From Candidatus Syntrophopropionicum ammoniitolerans (lineage in GTDB: Bacteria; Bacillota; Desulfotomaculia; Desulfotomaculales; Pelotomaculaceae): a DNA stretch of 62,504 nt. The notes under the pieces were generated by a model. That model had not been told where the DNA came from. It was given only the letters and a program-made list of their open reading frames with translations, and made no database searches. Made by a program: the position numbers and the translations under genes. The first letter of the stretch is position 1. Every line of letters starts with the position of its first letter. Shown here in pieces: positions 36,907 through 46,335 of the stretch. The stretch is from assembly GCA_013201395.1 (NCBI GenBank), contig JABMJD010000010.1, positions 1 to 62,504 on the forward strand, read 5' to 3'.

Positions 36907-37951
36907 TCTGCGCCACCTCCTTCAAGTCATTGATAATTTTAGTAATGTCGATATTGACCGGACATTTCCTAATACAGCGGCCACAACCCACACAGCCAAC
37001 CATATTGTACCTGTCCAGATGGTACTTCAACTTGTGCATGAAGCGGTTACGGATGCGCTCCTTCCTGGTCGGACGCGGGTTATGTCCACCCGCCATGAGC
37101 GTATATTCCGGATACATGCAGGAGTCCCAGCAGCGGATGCGATCACCTGTAATATCACCGGTAGTAAAGTCAAAGATATCGAAGCAGTGACAGGTTGGGC
37201 ATACATAGGTGCATGTTCCGCAACCGATACATTTTTTGTATGGATCCTCGTCCCAATAGGCCAATTCAAAATCGCTGTCCAACAGCTCCTTCACACCAGT
37301 CAGATCAACCTTTTTGACAAATTCACCAGCAAGTTTTTTAGCCAGTTCCTCTTTGTCTTTGGCCAGTTGGTCCGTACTTTCGCTGCTGAAAAACTGGCTG
37401 TTTGCGTCTACCAAAGCCTGGCCTTTGTCGGTATTAATTTCCACATAATACTTGTCACCAATTTCAGTAAACAAAAGATCCGAGCCCGTCCCATCACATG
37501 GCCCACCTCCAAAAGCATAGCAGAAGCAGGTGCTGAGGACCTTTGAACAACTCAAACCGATGATTACTGTGTTTTCACGTTTGCTGGAGTAAAATTCGTC
37601 ACCAAATTTTTCTCCTTCGAAAACCGGATCCAAGGTTGTTATCGCTTTGATGTCGCATGGGCGCGCTCCAAAAAGTACTGTTTTCTTCGCGCTTTCAGGT
37701 TTTACAATCTCCAGTGAATCCCCTGTGTATGTGTAAGAAAAAATCTTTTCACTCTGGGGTAGAAAACACCCTTTGGGAGATACATCCGAATTGGTGTAAT
37801 CCAGAAATGCATCTTGGGCAGAAGATATTTTTTTAAATAACGTTATTGTTTCTTCTTTTACAGGTGCAACCAGATCATAATCCTTCGCTAGTTTATCCAA
37901 CAGCCCAGACAGTTGCCCTTTATTAACAATTTTTGCCTTCAATCTCAGCAC
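36899..37951 (-). CDS. flxB: FlxB: 4Fe-4S subunit
   Basis: A 350-residue iron-sulfur protein of the AsrA/FlxB type that carries electrons between FlxA and the rest of the complex. Two [4Fe-4S] motifs lie in the C-terminal third: CIGCGTCTYVCPTCHC near 242 and CVGCGRCIRKCP near 322. Upstream Cys (ARPCDIKA near 92; SCSKVLSTCFCYA near 135) are family-typical. The start at 37951 follows GGAGGTGCTGAG. It overlaps flxA and lies 6 nt after flxC, consistent with one polycistronic mRNA. Confidence 0.88.
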   Translation of the reverse strand: MLRLKAKIVNKGQLSGLLDKLAKDYDLVAPVKEETITLFKKISSAQDAFLDYTNSDVSPKGCFLPQSEKIFSYTYTGDSLEIVKPESAKKTVLFGARPCDIKAITTLDPVFEGEKFGDEFYSSKRENTVIIGLSCSKVLSTCFCYAFGGGPCDGTGSDLLFTEIGDKYYVEINTDKGQALVDANSQFFSSESTDQLAKDKEELAKKLAGEFVKKVDLTGVKELLDSDFELAYWDEDPYKKCIGCGTCTYVCPTCHCFDIFDFTTGDITGDRIRCWDSCMYPEYTLMAGGHNPRPTRKERIRNRFMHKLKYHLDRYNMVGCVGCGRCIRKCPVNIDITKIINDLKEVAQNA

Positions 37952-37957
37952 CTCCTT

Positions 37958-38920
37958 TTACATAAACTCCTCGGGATCGCCAAGGGAGAATTCACCCAGC
38001 GCCGAAAGCAATCCCTCTTTTGAACCTGGTGTTGGAGAATCAAATAAATCCTTGAGATCCTTGTGGATCTTCTGGTTCAGCTTGCGAATCGGAATATCCA
38101 TGGGACAGACGCGGTCGCATTCACCGCAGTCCACGCAGCGTCCAGCCACGTGAAAAGCCCTGGTAATATGGAATACAGTATTCTCCGAGAGGTTGGTCCG
38201 CTTGGAAACCCACATTGGCTTCATCTGATCAAATACACAGAGTTCGCAGGTACAAACACTGCATACGTTACGGCAGGCATAGCACCGCAGGCAGCGGCTA
38301 AATTGCTTGTCCCAGTAGGCACTCTTTTCTTCAAGCCCCAGCTGTTCCAGCTCTTCAACCTCAGCAAATCTTTCTGCATAATTCTTTACCGGCAGCTCTT
38401 CACCAATAGTGAAGTCTGCTATTACGGGATTGGGGTTTTCACAAACCAGGCACCTGTGCAGCATATAGTCCTTTTTGTTAAAGGTATGATCACCGGTGCT
38501 GGTTTTTACCACAAAACTATCCCCATTGTCAACTGTTTCTTTCAGGGTAGCGTCGGGCTTAACTTCATCTGCAACCTTTTGCCATTCAAGCTGTCCGGCG
38601 CAGGGCACCCCGATTACTACTATTTTGTCCCGGCTAATCTGGTTATCGTCCAGGAGCCTAATGACAGACCTGGAATCACAACCCTTAACCACAATGGCCA
38701 CATTTCCCGGCGCGTTTTTGTAGTCAACCAGGTATTTAGCCAGGTTGTTGGCGCAGAACGGTCCCCAGGTCAGTGCGGACACACCTTCAGGGCTATCAAT
38801 GAACACGGGTGTGGTCCGGGCTAACTCCGTTCCTTGGCCAAAGCCTATCACCAGATCAACCTTTTTCTCTTCCAGGAGCTTTTTTGCTTGCTCTCTGATT
38901 TGCTTGGTTAGATTCATCAT
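37958..38920 (-). CDS. flxC: FlxC: 4Fe-4S protein with FrhB/FdhB-like N-terminus
   Basis: A 320-residue iron-sulfur protein. The N-terminal half resembles the N-domain of FrhB/FdhB proteins (LVIGFGQGTELARTTPVF; VVKGCDSRSV; GVPCAGQLEW). The C-terminal half has two Cys clusters (CLRCYACRNVCSVCTC near 214 and CVDCGECDRVCP near 266). It matches FlxC of the Flx-Hdr complex. Its ATG (38920..38918) overlaps the TGA that ends the full-length flxD (38919..38917) as ATGA. That overlap is independent support for the longer flxD frame. Four nucleotides are shared, so translation is coupled. Confidence 0.87.
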   Translation of the reverse strand: MMNLTKQIREQAKKLLEEKKVDLVIGFGQGTELARTTPVFIDSPEGVSALTWGPFCANNLAKYLVDYKNAPGNVAIVVKGCDSRSVIRLLDDNQISRDKIVVIGVPCAGQLEWQKVADEVKPDATLKETVDNGDSFVVKTSTGDHTFNKKDYMLHRCLVCENPNPVIADFTIGEELPVKNYAERFAEVEELEQLGLEEKSAYWDKQFSRCLRCYACRNVCSVCTCELCVFDQMKPMWVSKRTNLSENTVFHITRAFHVAGRCVDCGECDRVCPMDIPIRKLNQKIHKDLKDLFDSPTPGSKEGLLSALGEFSLGDPEEFM

Positions 38921-39357
38921 AATATCTCATCCCTCATCTTTGTATTCGGACCCAGGGATTTTATTTTATCAGTTACTTCATCCATCGTACTAGCAAATTT
39001 AGCCCCCTCAGAAGCGGATATCCAGCGCGCCGTTAGACGGCCGGGCTCAAAACCAACATACTCCAACAGGCGCTTGAGCAACAGATAACGCCTGCGGGTG
39101 AAATAATTGCCACTAGAATAGTGGCAGTCTCCGGGGTGTCACCCAGAAACCAAAACACCGTCTGCACCCTTTTGAAAAGCCCTTAGTACAAAAGCCGGGT
39201 TAACCCGTCCGGAGCACGGTACACGGATTACCTTAACATTAGGTTTATATTTCATCCGGCTTACTCCAGCCAGGTCAGCGCCGGTATAACTGCACCAATT
39301 GCAGGTAAAACCAACTATGTTCGGATAAAACTCCTTATTCTCAGTATCTATCGACAC
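38917..39357 (-). CDS. flxD: FlxD/MvhD, selenocysteine-containing (in-frame TGA = Sec73)
   Basis: A 146-residue [2Fe-2S] electron-transfer subunit that connects HdrA to the donor module. Codons 1-72 contain [15 protein letters not shown] (Cys19, Cys22) and VPCSGRV (Cys48). Codon 73 is TGA (39141..39139) exactly where MvhD proteins have the first Cys of GCHPGDCHY; the frame continues [17 protein letters not shown]..., the conserved C-terminal half, to a TGA at 38919..38917. A hairpin 12 nt after the first TGA fits a bacterial SECIS. VhuD of methanogens is a known selenoprotein at this site. Start is GTG 39357 behind GGAGGTGG, overlapping hdrA by 10 nt. A genuine truncation is the alternative. 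Confidence 0.88.
39108..39126 (-). promoter_or_regulatory. Candidate SECIS element within flxD
   Basis: On the coding strand TGCCACTA, loop TTC, TAGTGGCA: an 8-bp perfect stem beginning 12 nt after the in-frame TGA. Bacterial SECIS hairpins lie in the coding sequence at about this distance, where SelB binds. The stem also encodes the conserved CHYSSGN segment. Confidence 0.7.
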
Positions 39358-41333
39358 AGGGCGTCCACCTCCGAAAGCAGTTGTAGGTTAGTATACCCTT
39401 TCAGGTTCGCCGCACCAGCCCGGCAGGCCACCGTACAGTTGCCGCATCCCTGACAAAGACCTGTGTTTACACTGGCCACCATTCGTTCTACCGGCTGGCC
39501 CGCAATCCTTTCGGTAATGGTCTTTTCTGAAATCGCCTTGTAAGGGCATACCTCTTTACATACAAGGCAGCCGGAACACATTTTTTCATCTATATGGCAA
39601 ATCATCGGGTCAGTAGCCATTTCCTCATTGCTTAACAGTGCGGCCACCTTGGCAGCGGCCCCGCTAGCTTGAGATACAGTGTCCGGTATGTCTTTGGGAC
39701 CCTGGCAGGCACCGGCTAAAAACACACCGCCGGTCATTGTTTCCACAGGTCTTAGTTTGGGGTGAGCTTCTATAAAGAAACCATCCTTGTCAATATTGAC
39801 CCCTGCTAACTGTGCAATTTTTTCCGAACCTTCTGTTGGCACCATAGCCGTGGCCAGAACAACAAGATCTGCTTCTATATGGACAGCGCTTCCCAGTAGG
39901 GTATCCGCCCCCATCACAACAAGCTTGTCTCCCGACTGGTATATTTTAGAGACCCTGCCCCTGATGTACTGTGCCCCTTCATCGACAGTACGGCGGTAGA
40001 ATTCATCGTAGGCTTTGCCCGGTGTACGCACGTCCATGTAAAAGATATAAGCGTGGCCGCCCTCAATCTTTTCTATCACCTGGTGGGCATGCTTGGCTGT
40101 GTACATACAACAAGCGCGGGAACAATATTCCTTTGCTTTGGCTTCGTCTCTTGAACCAACACATTTAATAAACACAACTGTTTTCGGTTCTTTCCCGTCC
40201 GAGGGACGTTGGATCAATCCGTTTGTAGGGCCGGAAGCATTCACTAAACGTTCAAATTGAAGGCCCGTGATAACATCCTTAAAGCGGCCATAACCGTACT
40301 CCCCATAAATCTCTTCCCATTTAATCAGGTCGTAACCAGTAGCAATTACAATAGCTCCTACCTTTTCTTCTATTAATTCATCCTTTTGTTCAAAGTCTAC
40401 AGCGCCTACAGGGCAGAGTTTTTTGCAAATACCACACTTGCCATTTTTCAGATAACGACAGTTATCAGGGTCAATTACCGGTTTGTTGGGGACCGCCTGC
40501 GGAAACTCGATGTATATCGCTTTTCTTTTGCCCATCCCCAGTTCAAAGGAACTGAGTACCTTTGTGGGACATTTTTCAGTGCACAGTCCACAACCCGTAC
40601 ATATCGTATGATCTACATAACGGGCTTTTTGTTTTATTGTTATTTCAAAATTACCAATATAGCCCTGCACATCAACCAATTCAGCATAAGTCATTATAGT
40701 AATGTTCGGATGCTGTGCAGCCTGGACCATTTTAGGCGTACTGATACAAGCAGAGCAGTCCATAGTGGGGAAGGTTTTGTCCAGTTTAACCATATTACCG
40801 CCTATTGTTGATTCACGTTCCAACAAAATAACCTCATGGCCACTGTCTGCTATGTCAAGGGCAACCTGTATTCCCGCAATGCCCGCGCCGACTACCAGTG
40901 CCTTTTTTGTAATTGGAATTGAGGATTCAAATAGGGGTTCCACCTGAGATACCTTCGCCAGGGCTCTCTTTACAAGTGCTATAGCCTTTTGAGTAGCTGC
41001 TTCTTTATCATTTGAGTGCACCCATGAACATTGCTCACGAATGTTTGCCATATCAAACATATAAGGGTTCAGTCCGGCCCGGGCAATTGCCTTGCGAAAT
41101 GTAGGTTCGTGAAGCATGGGCGTGCAGGACGCCACAACCACCCTGTCTAAATTATGTTCCTTAACCTTACTGATGATTAGGTTTTGGCCGGGTTCAGAAC
41201 ACATATATTTGTAATCAGTTGCAAAGGCAACCCCTGGATAATTTTTAGTCTCCTCCACAACCCTTGGTACATCAACCACTCCACCAATATTGGAGCCGCA
41301 CCAGCAGATGAAGAGACCAATCCTTTTAGCCAT
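39348..41333 (-). CDS. hdrA: HdrA: flavin-bifurcating heterodisulfide reductase-like subunit
   Basis: A 661-residue FAD iron-sulfur protein, the likely site of flavin-based electron bifurcation. The N-terminal domain has ICWCGSN and [14 protein letters not shown]. The FAD Rossmann motif is [18 protein letters not shown] near 143. [16 protein letters not shown] near 187 and ferredoxin-like clusters ([12 protein letters not shown] near 245, CGICKKLCP near 298) follow. Two C-terminal [4Fe-4S] motifs ([23 protein letters not shown]) lie near 580 and 630. Its stop lies inside the flxD start. Length agrees with archaeal HdrA. No Sec is seen in HdrA itself. Confidence 0.92.
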   Translation of the reverse strand: MAKRIGLFICWCGSNIGGVVDVPRVVEETKNYPGVAFATDYKYMCSEPGQNLIISKVKEHNLDRVVVASCTPMLHEPTFRKAIARAGLNPYMFDMANIREQCSWVHSNDKEAATQKAIALVKRALAKVSQVEPLFESSIPITKKALVVGAGIAGIQVALDIADSGHEVILLERESTIGGNMVKLDKTFPTMDCSACISTPKMVQAAQHPNITIMTYAELVDVQGYIGNFEITIKQKARYVDHTICTGCGLCTEKCPTKVLSSFELGMGKRKAIYIEFPQAVPNKPVIDPDNCRYLKNGKCGICKKLCPVGAVDFEQKDELIEEKVGAIVIATGYDLIKWEEIYGEYGYGRFKDVITGLQFERLVNASGPTNGLIQRPSDGKEPKTVVFIKCVGSRDEAKAKEYCSRACCMYTAKHAHQVIEKIEGGHAYIFYMDVRTPGKAYDEFYRRTVDEGAQYIRGRVSKIYQSGDKLVVMGADTLLGSAVHIEADLVVLATAMVPTEGSEKIAQLAGVNIDKDGFFIEAHPKLRPVETMTGGVFLAGACQGPKDIPDTVSQASGAAAKVAALLSNEEMATDPMICHIDEKMCSGCLVCKEVCPYKAISEKTITERIAGQPVERMVASVNTGLCQGCGNCTVACRAGAANLKGYTNLQLLSEVDALCR

Positions 41334-41359
41334 ATTTCATCGCTCCCGTAAGGAATTAA

Positions 41360-42223
41360 TTAACCAACCACACTCAGTACCTTCTTGGTATCTGTAAAGT
41401 GTGTTTTAAACCCAAGTTCATCCGGGCTAATACCCATTGACAAGCCCAAGAGCTCGGTAAAATAAAATACCGGTATATCGTAGGACTTTCCAAGCTTCCT
41501 ATTAACACTCTTCTGGTGCCAATCAAGGTTGAGATGGCAGAATGGGCAAGCCACCGCTATACAATCAGCATCACTTTCTACCGCTGCTGCAAGAATCCTG
41601 TCAATCATTCTCACTGCGACATCCAGATTGGAAACACCTAGAGAAGCCCCGCAACATTCTGTTTTATGGGCCCAGTCCAGCACCTCTGCGCCGGCCAACT
41701 TCATGATGTTATCTATGAACATGGGGTTTTCCGGATCGTCGAAGCCTGTTATTTCAGGCGGCCTGACCAGCAAGCAACCATAATAACAGGCCACCTTAAG
41801 GCCTGTCAAAGGTTTGACAACTTGTGATTTAATGGTCTCTGGATCTACTATCCCGATTGCTTCTACTATTGACTTTACCTTCAGTGTCCCCTTGTATGGC
41901 TTACCGGTTATACTATTTACCTTATTTCTAAGGTCTTCATTTTCAATCATTTTTTTGTTGGCATTGGCCAGCTGCTGATAGCATGCTGCACACCCAGTGG
42001 TTACTTCACCAATTCCCATGCCTTCCGCTATGCCCAGGTTACGGGATGGCAAGGCGATGTTTAATAGATGGCTTTTGCCATGGGACGCAGTAGCTCCGCA
42101 ACAACTCCAGTCCGGTATCGTAACCAGTTCCATACCTAGTTTTTTAGCTACTGCATGGGTTGACAACTCGTATTCTTTGCCGGTCCCATGATAACTGCAT
42201 CCCGGAAAGTAAGCGTACCTCAT
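41360..42223 (-). CDS. hdrB: HdrB: CCG-domain heterodisulfide reductase-like subunit
   Basis: A 287-residue subunit with two CCG domains that bind noncubane [4Fe-4S] clusters and reduce a disulfide or thiol-linked substrate. Motifs are PDWSCCGATASHG near 38 with CAACYQQ near 78, and YYGCLLVRP near 147 with KTECCGASLG near 187 and CPFCH near 226. Both CCG sites are complete. In methanogens the substrate is CoM-S-S-CoB; here no methanogenesis genes exist, so the natural acceptor (for example DsrC-like or another disulfide) is unknown. It overlaps hdrC by 4 nt (ATGA). Confidence 0.92.
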   Translation of the reverse strand: MRYAYFPGCSYHGTGKEYELSTHAVAKKLGMELVTIPDWSCCGATASHGKSHLLNIALPSRNLGIAEGMGIGEVTTGCAACYQQLANANKKMIENEDLRNKVNSITGKPYKGTLKVKSIVEAIGIVDPETIKSQVVKPLTGLKVACYYGCLLVRPPEITGFDDPENPMFIDNIMKLAGAEVLDWAHKTECCGASLGVSNLDVAVRMIDRILAAAVESDADCIAVACPFCHLNLDWHQKSVNRKLGKSYDIPVFYFTELLGLSMGISPDELGFKTHFTDTKKVLSVVG

Positions 42224-42801
42224 TTCACACCACCTTCCATTTTGCGCACTTCGGCAAATATACGGGCAACTTCCGCCGCACCCTGTACCTTTGTCGGCAG
42301 CAACTTCAATTTGCCTCTCTGGAACATAGGCATTCCCATATCGGCATTATTAAACAATTTTCCGCTTTTTAAGTTGTTTTGCATAACCAACCCGACTTCA
42401 TAAGTTCTCCCAAATCTTTCAACTGTGCCCAACAAGGCGTCGTACATAACCTCCACATATTTGGCCTTTCCCGGGGGTGTAGTACCACTTTTTCCAGCCA
42501 TGATCCGGAGAGCTCCCATCACCTCGGCAACCTCCACGTTGCATGGGCAGCGGGTTGTGCAGGTAGAGCAGTTTGAGCAGATCCAGATTGTCTGGCATTT
42601 AAGCAATTCATCTTTCATGCCCAACTGGACCATGCGAATAACCTGGTTCGGTTTGTAATCCATGGCGAATGTCAAAGGGCAACCGGCAGTACATTTGCCA
42701 CACTGATAACACTTTTGTACAGGTTGTCCGCTCTCAATACCGATCTCTTCGGTAAAATCCGCATTTTTTACAATTGATTCATTTACATTAATGGATTCCA
42801 T
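42220..42801 (-). CDS. hdrC: HdrC: 2x[4Fe-4S] heterodisulfide reductase-like subunit
   Basis: A 193-residue iron-sulfur protein with two [4Fe-4S] motifs (CYQCGKCTAGCP near 30 and CSNCSTCTTRCP near 73) that pass electrons from HdrA to HdrB. I place the start at ATG 42801 (MESINVNES) because AGAGGGG lies 6 nt upstream; the frame to 42843 adds 14 residues without a site. It is the first gene of hdrCBA-flxDCBA. The upstream region contains two palindromes discussed separately. Confidence 0.9.
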   Translation of the reverse strand: MESINVNESIVKNADFTEEIGIESGQPVQKCYQCGKCTAGCPLTFAMDYKPNQVIRMVQLGMKDELLKCQTIWICSNCSTCTTRCPCNVEVAEVMGALRIMAGKSGTTPPGKAKYVEVMYDALLGTVERFGRTYEVGLVMQNNLKSGKLFNNADMGMPMFQRGKLKLLPTKVQGAAEVARIFAEVRKMEGGVK

Positions 42802-42896
42802 AACAGACCCCTCTTTGCAGAAAAATCTTAACCAAAAGGGCAAATCCTCGCTCGATCACTTTGGCCGCATTAAAATGTCTATTCATTTTTTTATTA

Positions 42897-42908
42897 AGTG
42901 ATGTCACT
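42897..42908. promoter_or_regulatory. Palindrome AGTGATGTCACT, candidate operator
   Basis: Five-bp arms AGTGA/TCACT with a TG centre, about 95 bp upstream of the hdrC start. CRP/FNR-family sites have related TGTGA/TCACA halves but a wider centre, so the regulator is unknown. Confidence 0.35.
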
Positions 42909-43071
42909 CACCTGCCATTCCCCAAAAAAATAATATATTCTGCATAATACAACACCTGCAGTTTAGTAAAACCAAAGGTGCACGAAAACCATTTTTTAAT
43001 TGACTAATAAATCAGATTAATTAAAGACCTGCTGATATTATAAAACGTTTGAGACGATGTGTCTAGGGTAG

Positions 43072-43085
43072 TATTCCTAGGAATA
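43072..43085. promoter_or_regulatory. Palindrome TATTCCTAGGAATA, candidate operator
   Basis: Perfect 14-bp palindrome about 270 bp upstream of hdrC. No known consensus recognised. Confidence 0.3.
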
Positions 43086-43412
43086 TGTATGGTTATCGTA
43101 ATATGTTCGGGGGATTGCGGCAAGACAGTGTGGCTGTAAACTTTTACAATTATAATACTCATTATAAGAAATGTAAATTCTTTAAACTACAAATCAATCA
43201 ATTTTACTTAATATGTTAAGAGGGCAGACCATAATAGTCTGCCATGTAATATTATTTCCATATTTTCAGCAGCCATGATCTTAAAAATGCGGGAAGCTTA
43301 ACAAAATATACACGCAAGGATACTCACATCCCTTCATTAGGTTAGCTGCTAATATATTATTTTAAACATAGATTAAATGTGCTATCTATTTGATTATAAC
43401 CTTTGCCATATA

Positions 43413-46226
43413 TTAACTTTGTAGTTGACGATCCCGGTTGTCTTTAAGCCAGGCATAAATTTTTTTAGCGATAAAATCCACATCCCCCCTCAGGTGTCGC
43501 TTAATGGGAAGGGAAACAAGAAATTGCCTACCATAGTTTCTGCTCAGAAGCCTCCCATCGAGGACAACCACACAGCCATCGTCTCTGCTGCTCCTAATCA
43601 ACCGGCCAAACCCCTGTTTAAAACGTATAATAGCCTGGGGTATACTTAGTAGTCTAAAACCATCCTGGCCCCGACTGGCCAAATCCTCCAGACGAGCCTC
43701 AATAATGGGCTGGGCGGGGGAGGAGAAAGGCAGCTTAACGATGATGACACAGGTTAGGGCCTCACCCGGTACATCAATTCCCTCCCAAAAACTTAGTGAA
43801 CCAAATAAAACCAGTCTGCCTCCTGCTTTAAACTCGCCCAGTAAACGGGACCTGCTGCCGTCTATGCCATGGCCCAGCAAACAAATATCGTGGGGCTCTA
43901 AAAGAGGTTTTAATCGCCTGTAGGCCTCACGCAGGATTCTATGTGATGTGAATAATACTAGCGTTCGGCCACCGGCGGCCAAAATAAATTTATAAAGAGC
44001 ATTTTTGATCTTATCCAAATAAATATCATCATCCACTGCACCTTGCACAGGCAAATCACGGTTAATACACAGCATCACCTTGTGATCATAAGAAAAGGGG
44101 GAATCAAAGCTGGCCTTTAATATTCTTTCCTCATTAAGATATTTAAGACCGGTTCGATCTATAATATGGCTAAATCCTCTGTTTACTGTTAACGTTGCAG
44201 AGGTGAGGATAACTGTATCTTTATTTTTGAATAGTAGGTCAAATAAAAGTGTCCCTACATCAATGGGAGCAGCGTTTAAGGAACAATTTCTACCAGTGGC
44301 ACGGGCATTGACTTCAATATCTACCCAGTAAACAGACCTCTGATCACTACACTGTAATATAAAACACAGATCCTCTGCCCAGGTCACACCGGCCACACTC
44401 AAACCGGAAACATCCCGTTGTTCACCGGCCCATGCTTCATCGGTAATTGACCAAATCTCCATAAGAGCAGCGCAATCCTTGATTTCATCAGCAAATCTGC
44501 GTAACAGTTGGACACATTTTTCACCATTTTCCAGAAGCGGCCCCTGGTATTCATTGGCCAAAGGTAGCCTGAGAGATATATTGTTATAGGCATATTCTTG
44601 GCCTAAGTTTACATCATAAAGAGATTCAAAAAACCTACGAAAACCTTCTAACAATTCCAACCTTGTTTCCTGTGCTATCTTGATCAGCTCAAACCATTTA
44701 ACACCATCTGTAGGCGGCGCCTTTTCCGCCAACTTGGCCAGGTCCTTACCTGCAGACCATAGCCACCTGTTAAATGTTTTTCTATTAATCTGTACTCCCA
44801 GGTGGGTTGTAGCCGATTCTTCAATGTGATGGGCTTCATCAACGATTAAAGGCCCAAATGAAGGCAATACTCTGTTATCTGCCTTAATATCAGAAAAAAG
44901 CAATGAATGATTCGTGATAATTAAATCAGCATTTTCAGCGTTTCTTCTGGCTCGATTAACAAAACAATCCTTTTGGTAGGGACAGCGCAGCCCGAGACAA
45001 CCATCAGCCTCCCCGCAAATAGTCAACCAGATCTCGTTTTCCGTTGGGTTGGTATTCAATTCTCCCCGATCGCCTGTTTCAGTAATGTTGAGCCATAACA
45101 ACACTCTGGCAAAAAAGGCTGCTTCATCAGGCTGGTGCATACCCGTCAACACATTAAACCACCTGCGCAGGCAGATGTAATTTTGCCGCCCTTTAACCAG
45201 CGCGGCATGAAAAGGTTCCCTAATCATTTTGGTGAGCATGGGTATATCTTTCAACCATAGCTGTTCTTGCAGGTTAATGGTGTGGGTAGCAACTAAAACC
45301 CTTTCCTTGTTTTTAATACTCCATAGTATGGCCGGAATTAAATAGGCAATGGTTTTGCCCACTCCCGTCCCGGCTTCCATCAGCAAAAATTTGCCCTCAT
45401 TTAAGGCTCGGGTAATTTCGCATACCATTGCTTCCTGCTGGGGGCGGTATTCATATTCCGGCAGCACATCCGACATCAGGCCATCTTTTTTTAGCAGTGA
45501 AACCACTTCATTTTGGGTAAGTATCAGTCTTTCTGCAGGCGGAGCACCTATAAACCTGGGGGACTGGTTATCATTTTTATCATTGTAATGTAGATAAGAG
45601 GCACGAGTTATTTTCCGGTCAGGGAATTCTTTTAAAAATTCTTTTATATAATTACTGACAGGAACATTCCATGCCGAACGGGCATCATGAAGCAATCTAT
45701 TCAACTGAATCAAAACACCAGGATCCAGGCTACGTAATTTCTCCAACAGTACAACCATCAGTGTGGCGGTGGCCATCGCATCCTTAAGGGCCCTATGGCT
45801 ACCATCAAAGCTAATTCCCAGCCCGGCACAAAGGGATTCCAGGCGGTAACCTAGAGCATCGGGCACCAAAAGACGTGCTAGTTCGATTGTGTCATAATGG
45901 GGGTTATCAAGAGGAAGCCCATGAGCAGCTGATAGAAAATCAAGATCAAAACGAATGTTGTGCCCTACTATGGAGCTATTGCCTATATAATCAACCACAT
46001 CATTAATCACTTCAGATATTGGCGGTGCATTAACTAGAACCTCATCATCAAGACCGGTAAGCCTTTTGATTCTTAAGGGCAGCACCATACCAGGATTGAC
46101 CAAGGCATGATACTTATCTGCAATCTGACCCTGTTGGATCCGAACCAGGCCTATTTCTATGATTCTGTCCGATATTGGGTTAAGACCTGTGGTTTCCAGG
46201 TCGCAAACAACATAATTTCTCTTCAT
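43413..46226 (-). CDS. dinG: DinG-family helicase with N-terminal DnaQ exonuclease domain
   Basis: A 937-residue fusion common in Firmicutes. The N-terminal 3'-5' exonuclease domain (CDLETTGLNPISDRIIEIG at 7-26; HNIRFDLDFL near 98; HRALKDAMAT near 158) is joined to an XPD/DinG superfamily 2 helicase. Walker A is EAGTGVGKTIAYLIPA near 284 and the DEAH box is VDEAHHIEE near 463. Four Cys between them (CLRRW, CGEADGCLGLRCPYQKDC) suit the DinG [4Fe-4S] cluster. The C-terminal helicase motif is RLIRSSRDDGCVVVLDGR. A role in R-loop or fork repair is assumed from the family. Confidence 0.92.
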   Translation of the reverse strand: MKRNYVVCDLETTGLNPISDRIIEIGLVRIQQGQIADKYHALVNPGMVLPLRIKRLTGLDDEVLVNAPPISEVINDVVDYIGNSSIVGHNIRFDLDFLSAAHGLPLDNPHYDTIELARLLVPDALGYRLESLCAGLGISFDGSHRALKDAMATATLMVVLLEKLRSLDPGVLIQLNRLLHDARSAWNVPVSNYIKEFLKEFPDRKITRASYLHYNDKNDNQSPRFIGAPPAERLILTQNEVVSLLKKDGLMSDVLPEYEYRPQQEAMVCEITRALNEGKFLLMEAGTGVGKTIAYLIPAILWSIKNKERVLVATHTINLQEQLWLKDIPMLTKMIREPFHAALVKGRQNYICLRRWFNVLTGMHQPDEAAFFARVLLWLNITETGDRGELNTNPTENEIWLTICGEADGCLGLRCPYQKDCFVNRARRNAENADLIITNHSLLFSDIKADNRVLPSFGPLIVDEAHHIEESATTHLGVQINRKTFNRWLWSAGKDLAKLAEKAPPTDGVKWFELIKIAQETRLELLEGFRRFFESLYDVNLGQEYAYNNISLRLPLANEYQGPLLENGEKCVQLLRRFADEIKDCAALMEIWSITDEAWAGEQRDVSGLSVAGVTWAEDLCFILQCSDQRSVYWVDIEVNARATGRNCSLNAAPIDVGTLLFDLLFKNKDTVILTSATLTVNRGFSHIIDRTGLKYLNEERILKASFDSPFSYDHKVMLCINRDLPVQGAVDDDIYLDKIKNALYKFILAAGGRTLVLFTSHRILREAYRRLKPLLEPHDICLLGHGIDGSRSRLLGEFKAGGRLVLFGSLSFWEGIDVPGEALTCVIIVKLPFSSPAQPIIEARLEDLASRGQDGFRLLSIPQAIIRFKQGFGRLIRSSRDDGCVVVLDGRLLSRNYGRQFLVSLPIKRHLRGDVDFIAKKIYAWLKDNRDRQLQS

Positions 46227-46255
46227 TTTTATAGCTCCGCATGCAAAATATAGGT

Positions 46256-46279
46256 AAAAACCCGGCGCGAGCCGGGGTG
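46256..46279 (-). terminator. Terminator of the cyclophilin gene
   Basis: CCCCGGC-TCGC-GCCGGG followed by TTTTTACC on the minus strand, 57 nt after the stop. Confidence 0.8.
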
Positions 46280-46335
46280 AATTTGGAACATCCGCGATAG
46301 AAACACAACCCTTATAGGGTTAGAAATATCATGTT

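Larger units (their letters stand above)
42802..43412. other. Intergenic region upstream of hdrCBA-flxDCBA
   Basis: 610 bp without a convincing coding frame, A/T-rich. It must hold the promoter of the hdr-flx operon. Two perfect palindromes are seen (42897-42908 and 43072-43085). The hairpin GGCAGAC...GTCTGCC (about 43213-43243) may end dinG transcription. A TATTAT near 42946 on the minus strand is a possible -10 box without a convincing -35. Confidence 0.55.

Noticed and set aside
39139-39357. flxD called as a 72-codon gene ending at TGA, or as a pseudogene
   Set aside because: The frame downstream is intact, conserved and coupled to flxC, and a hairpin follows the TGA at SECIS distance.
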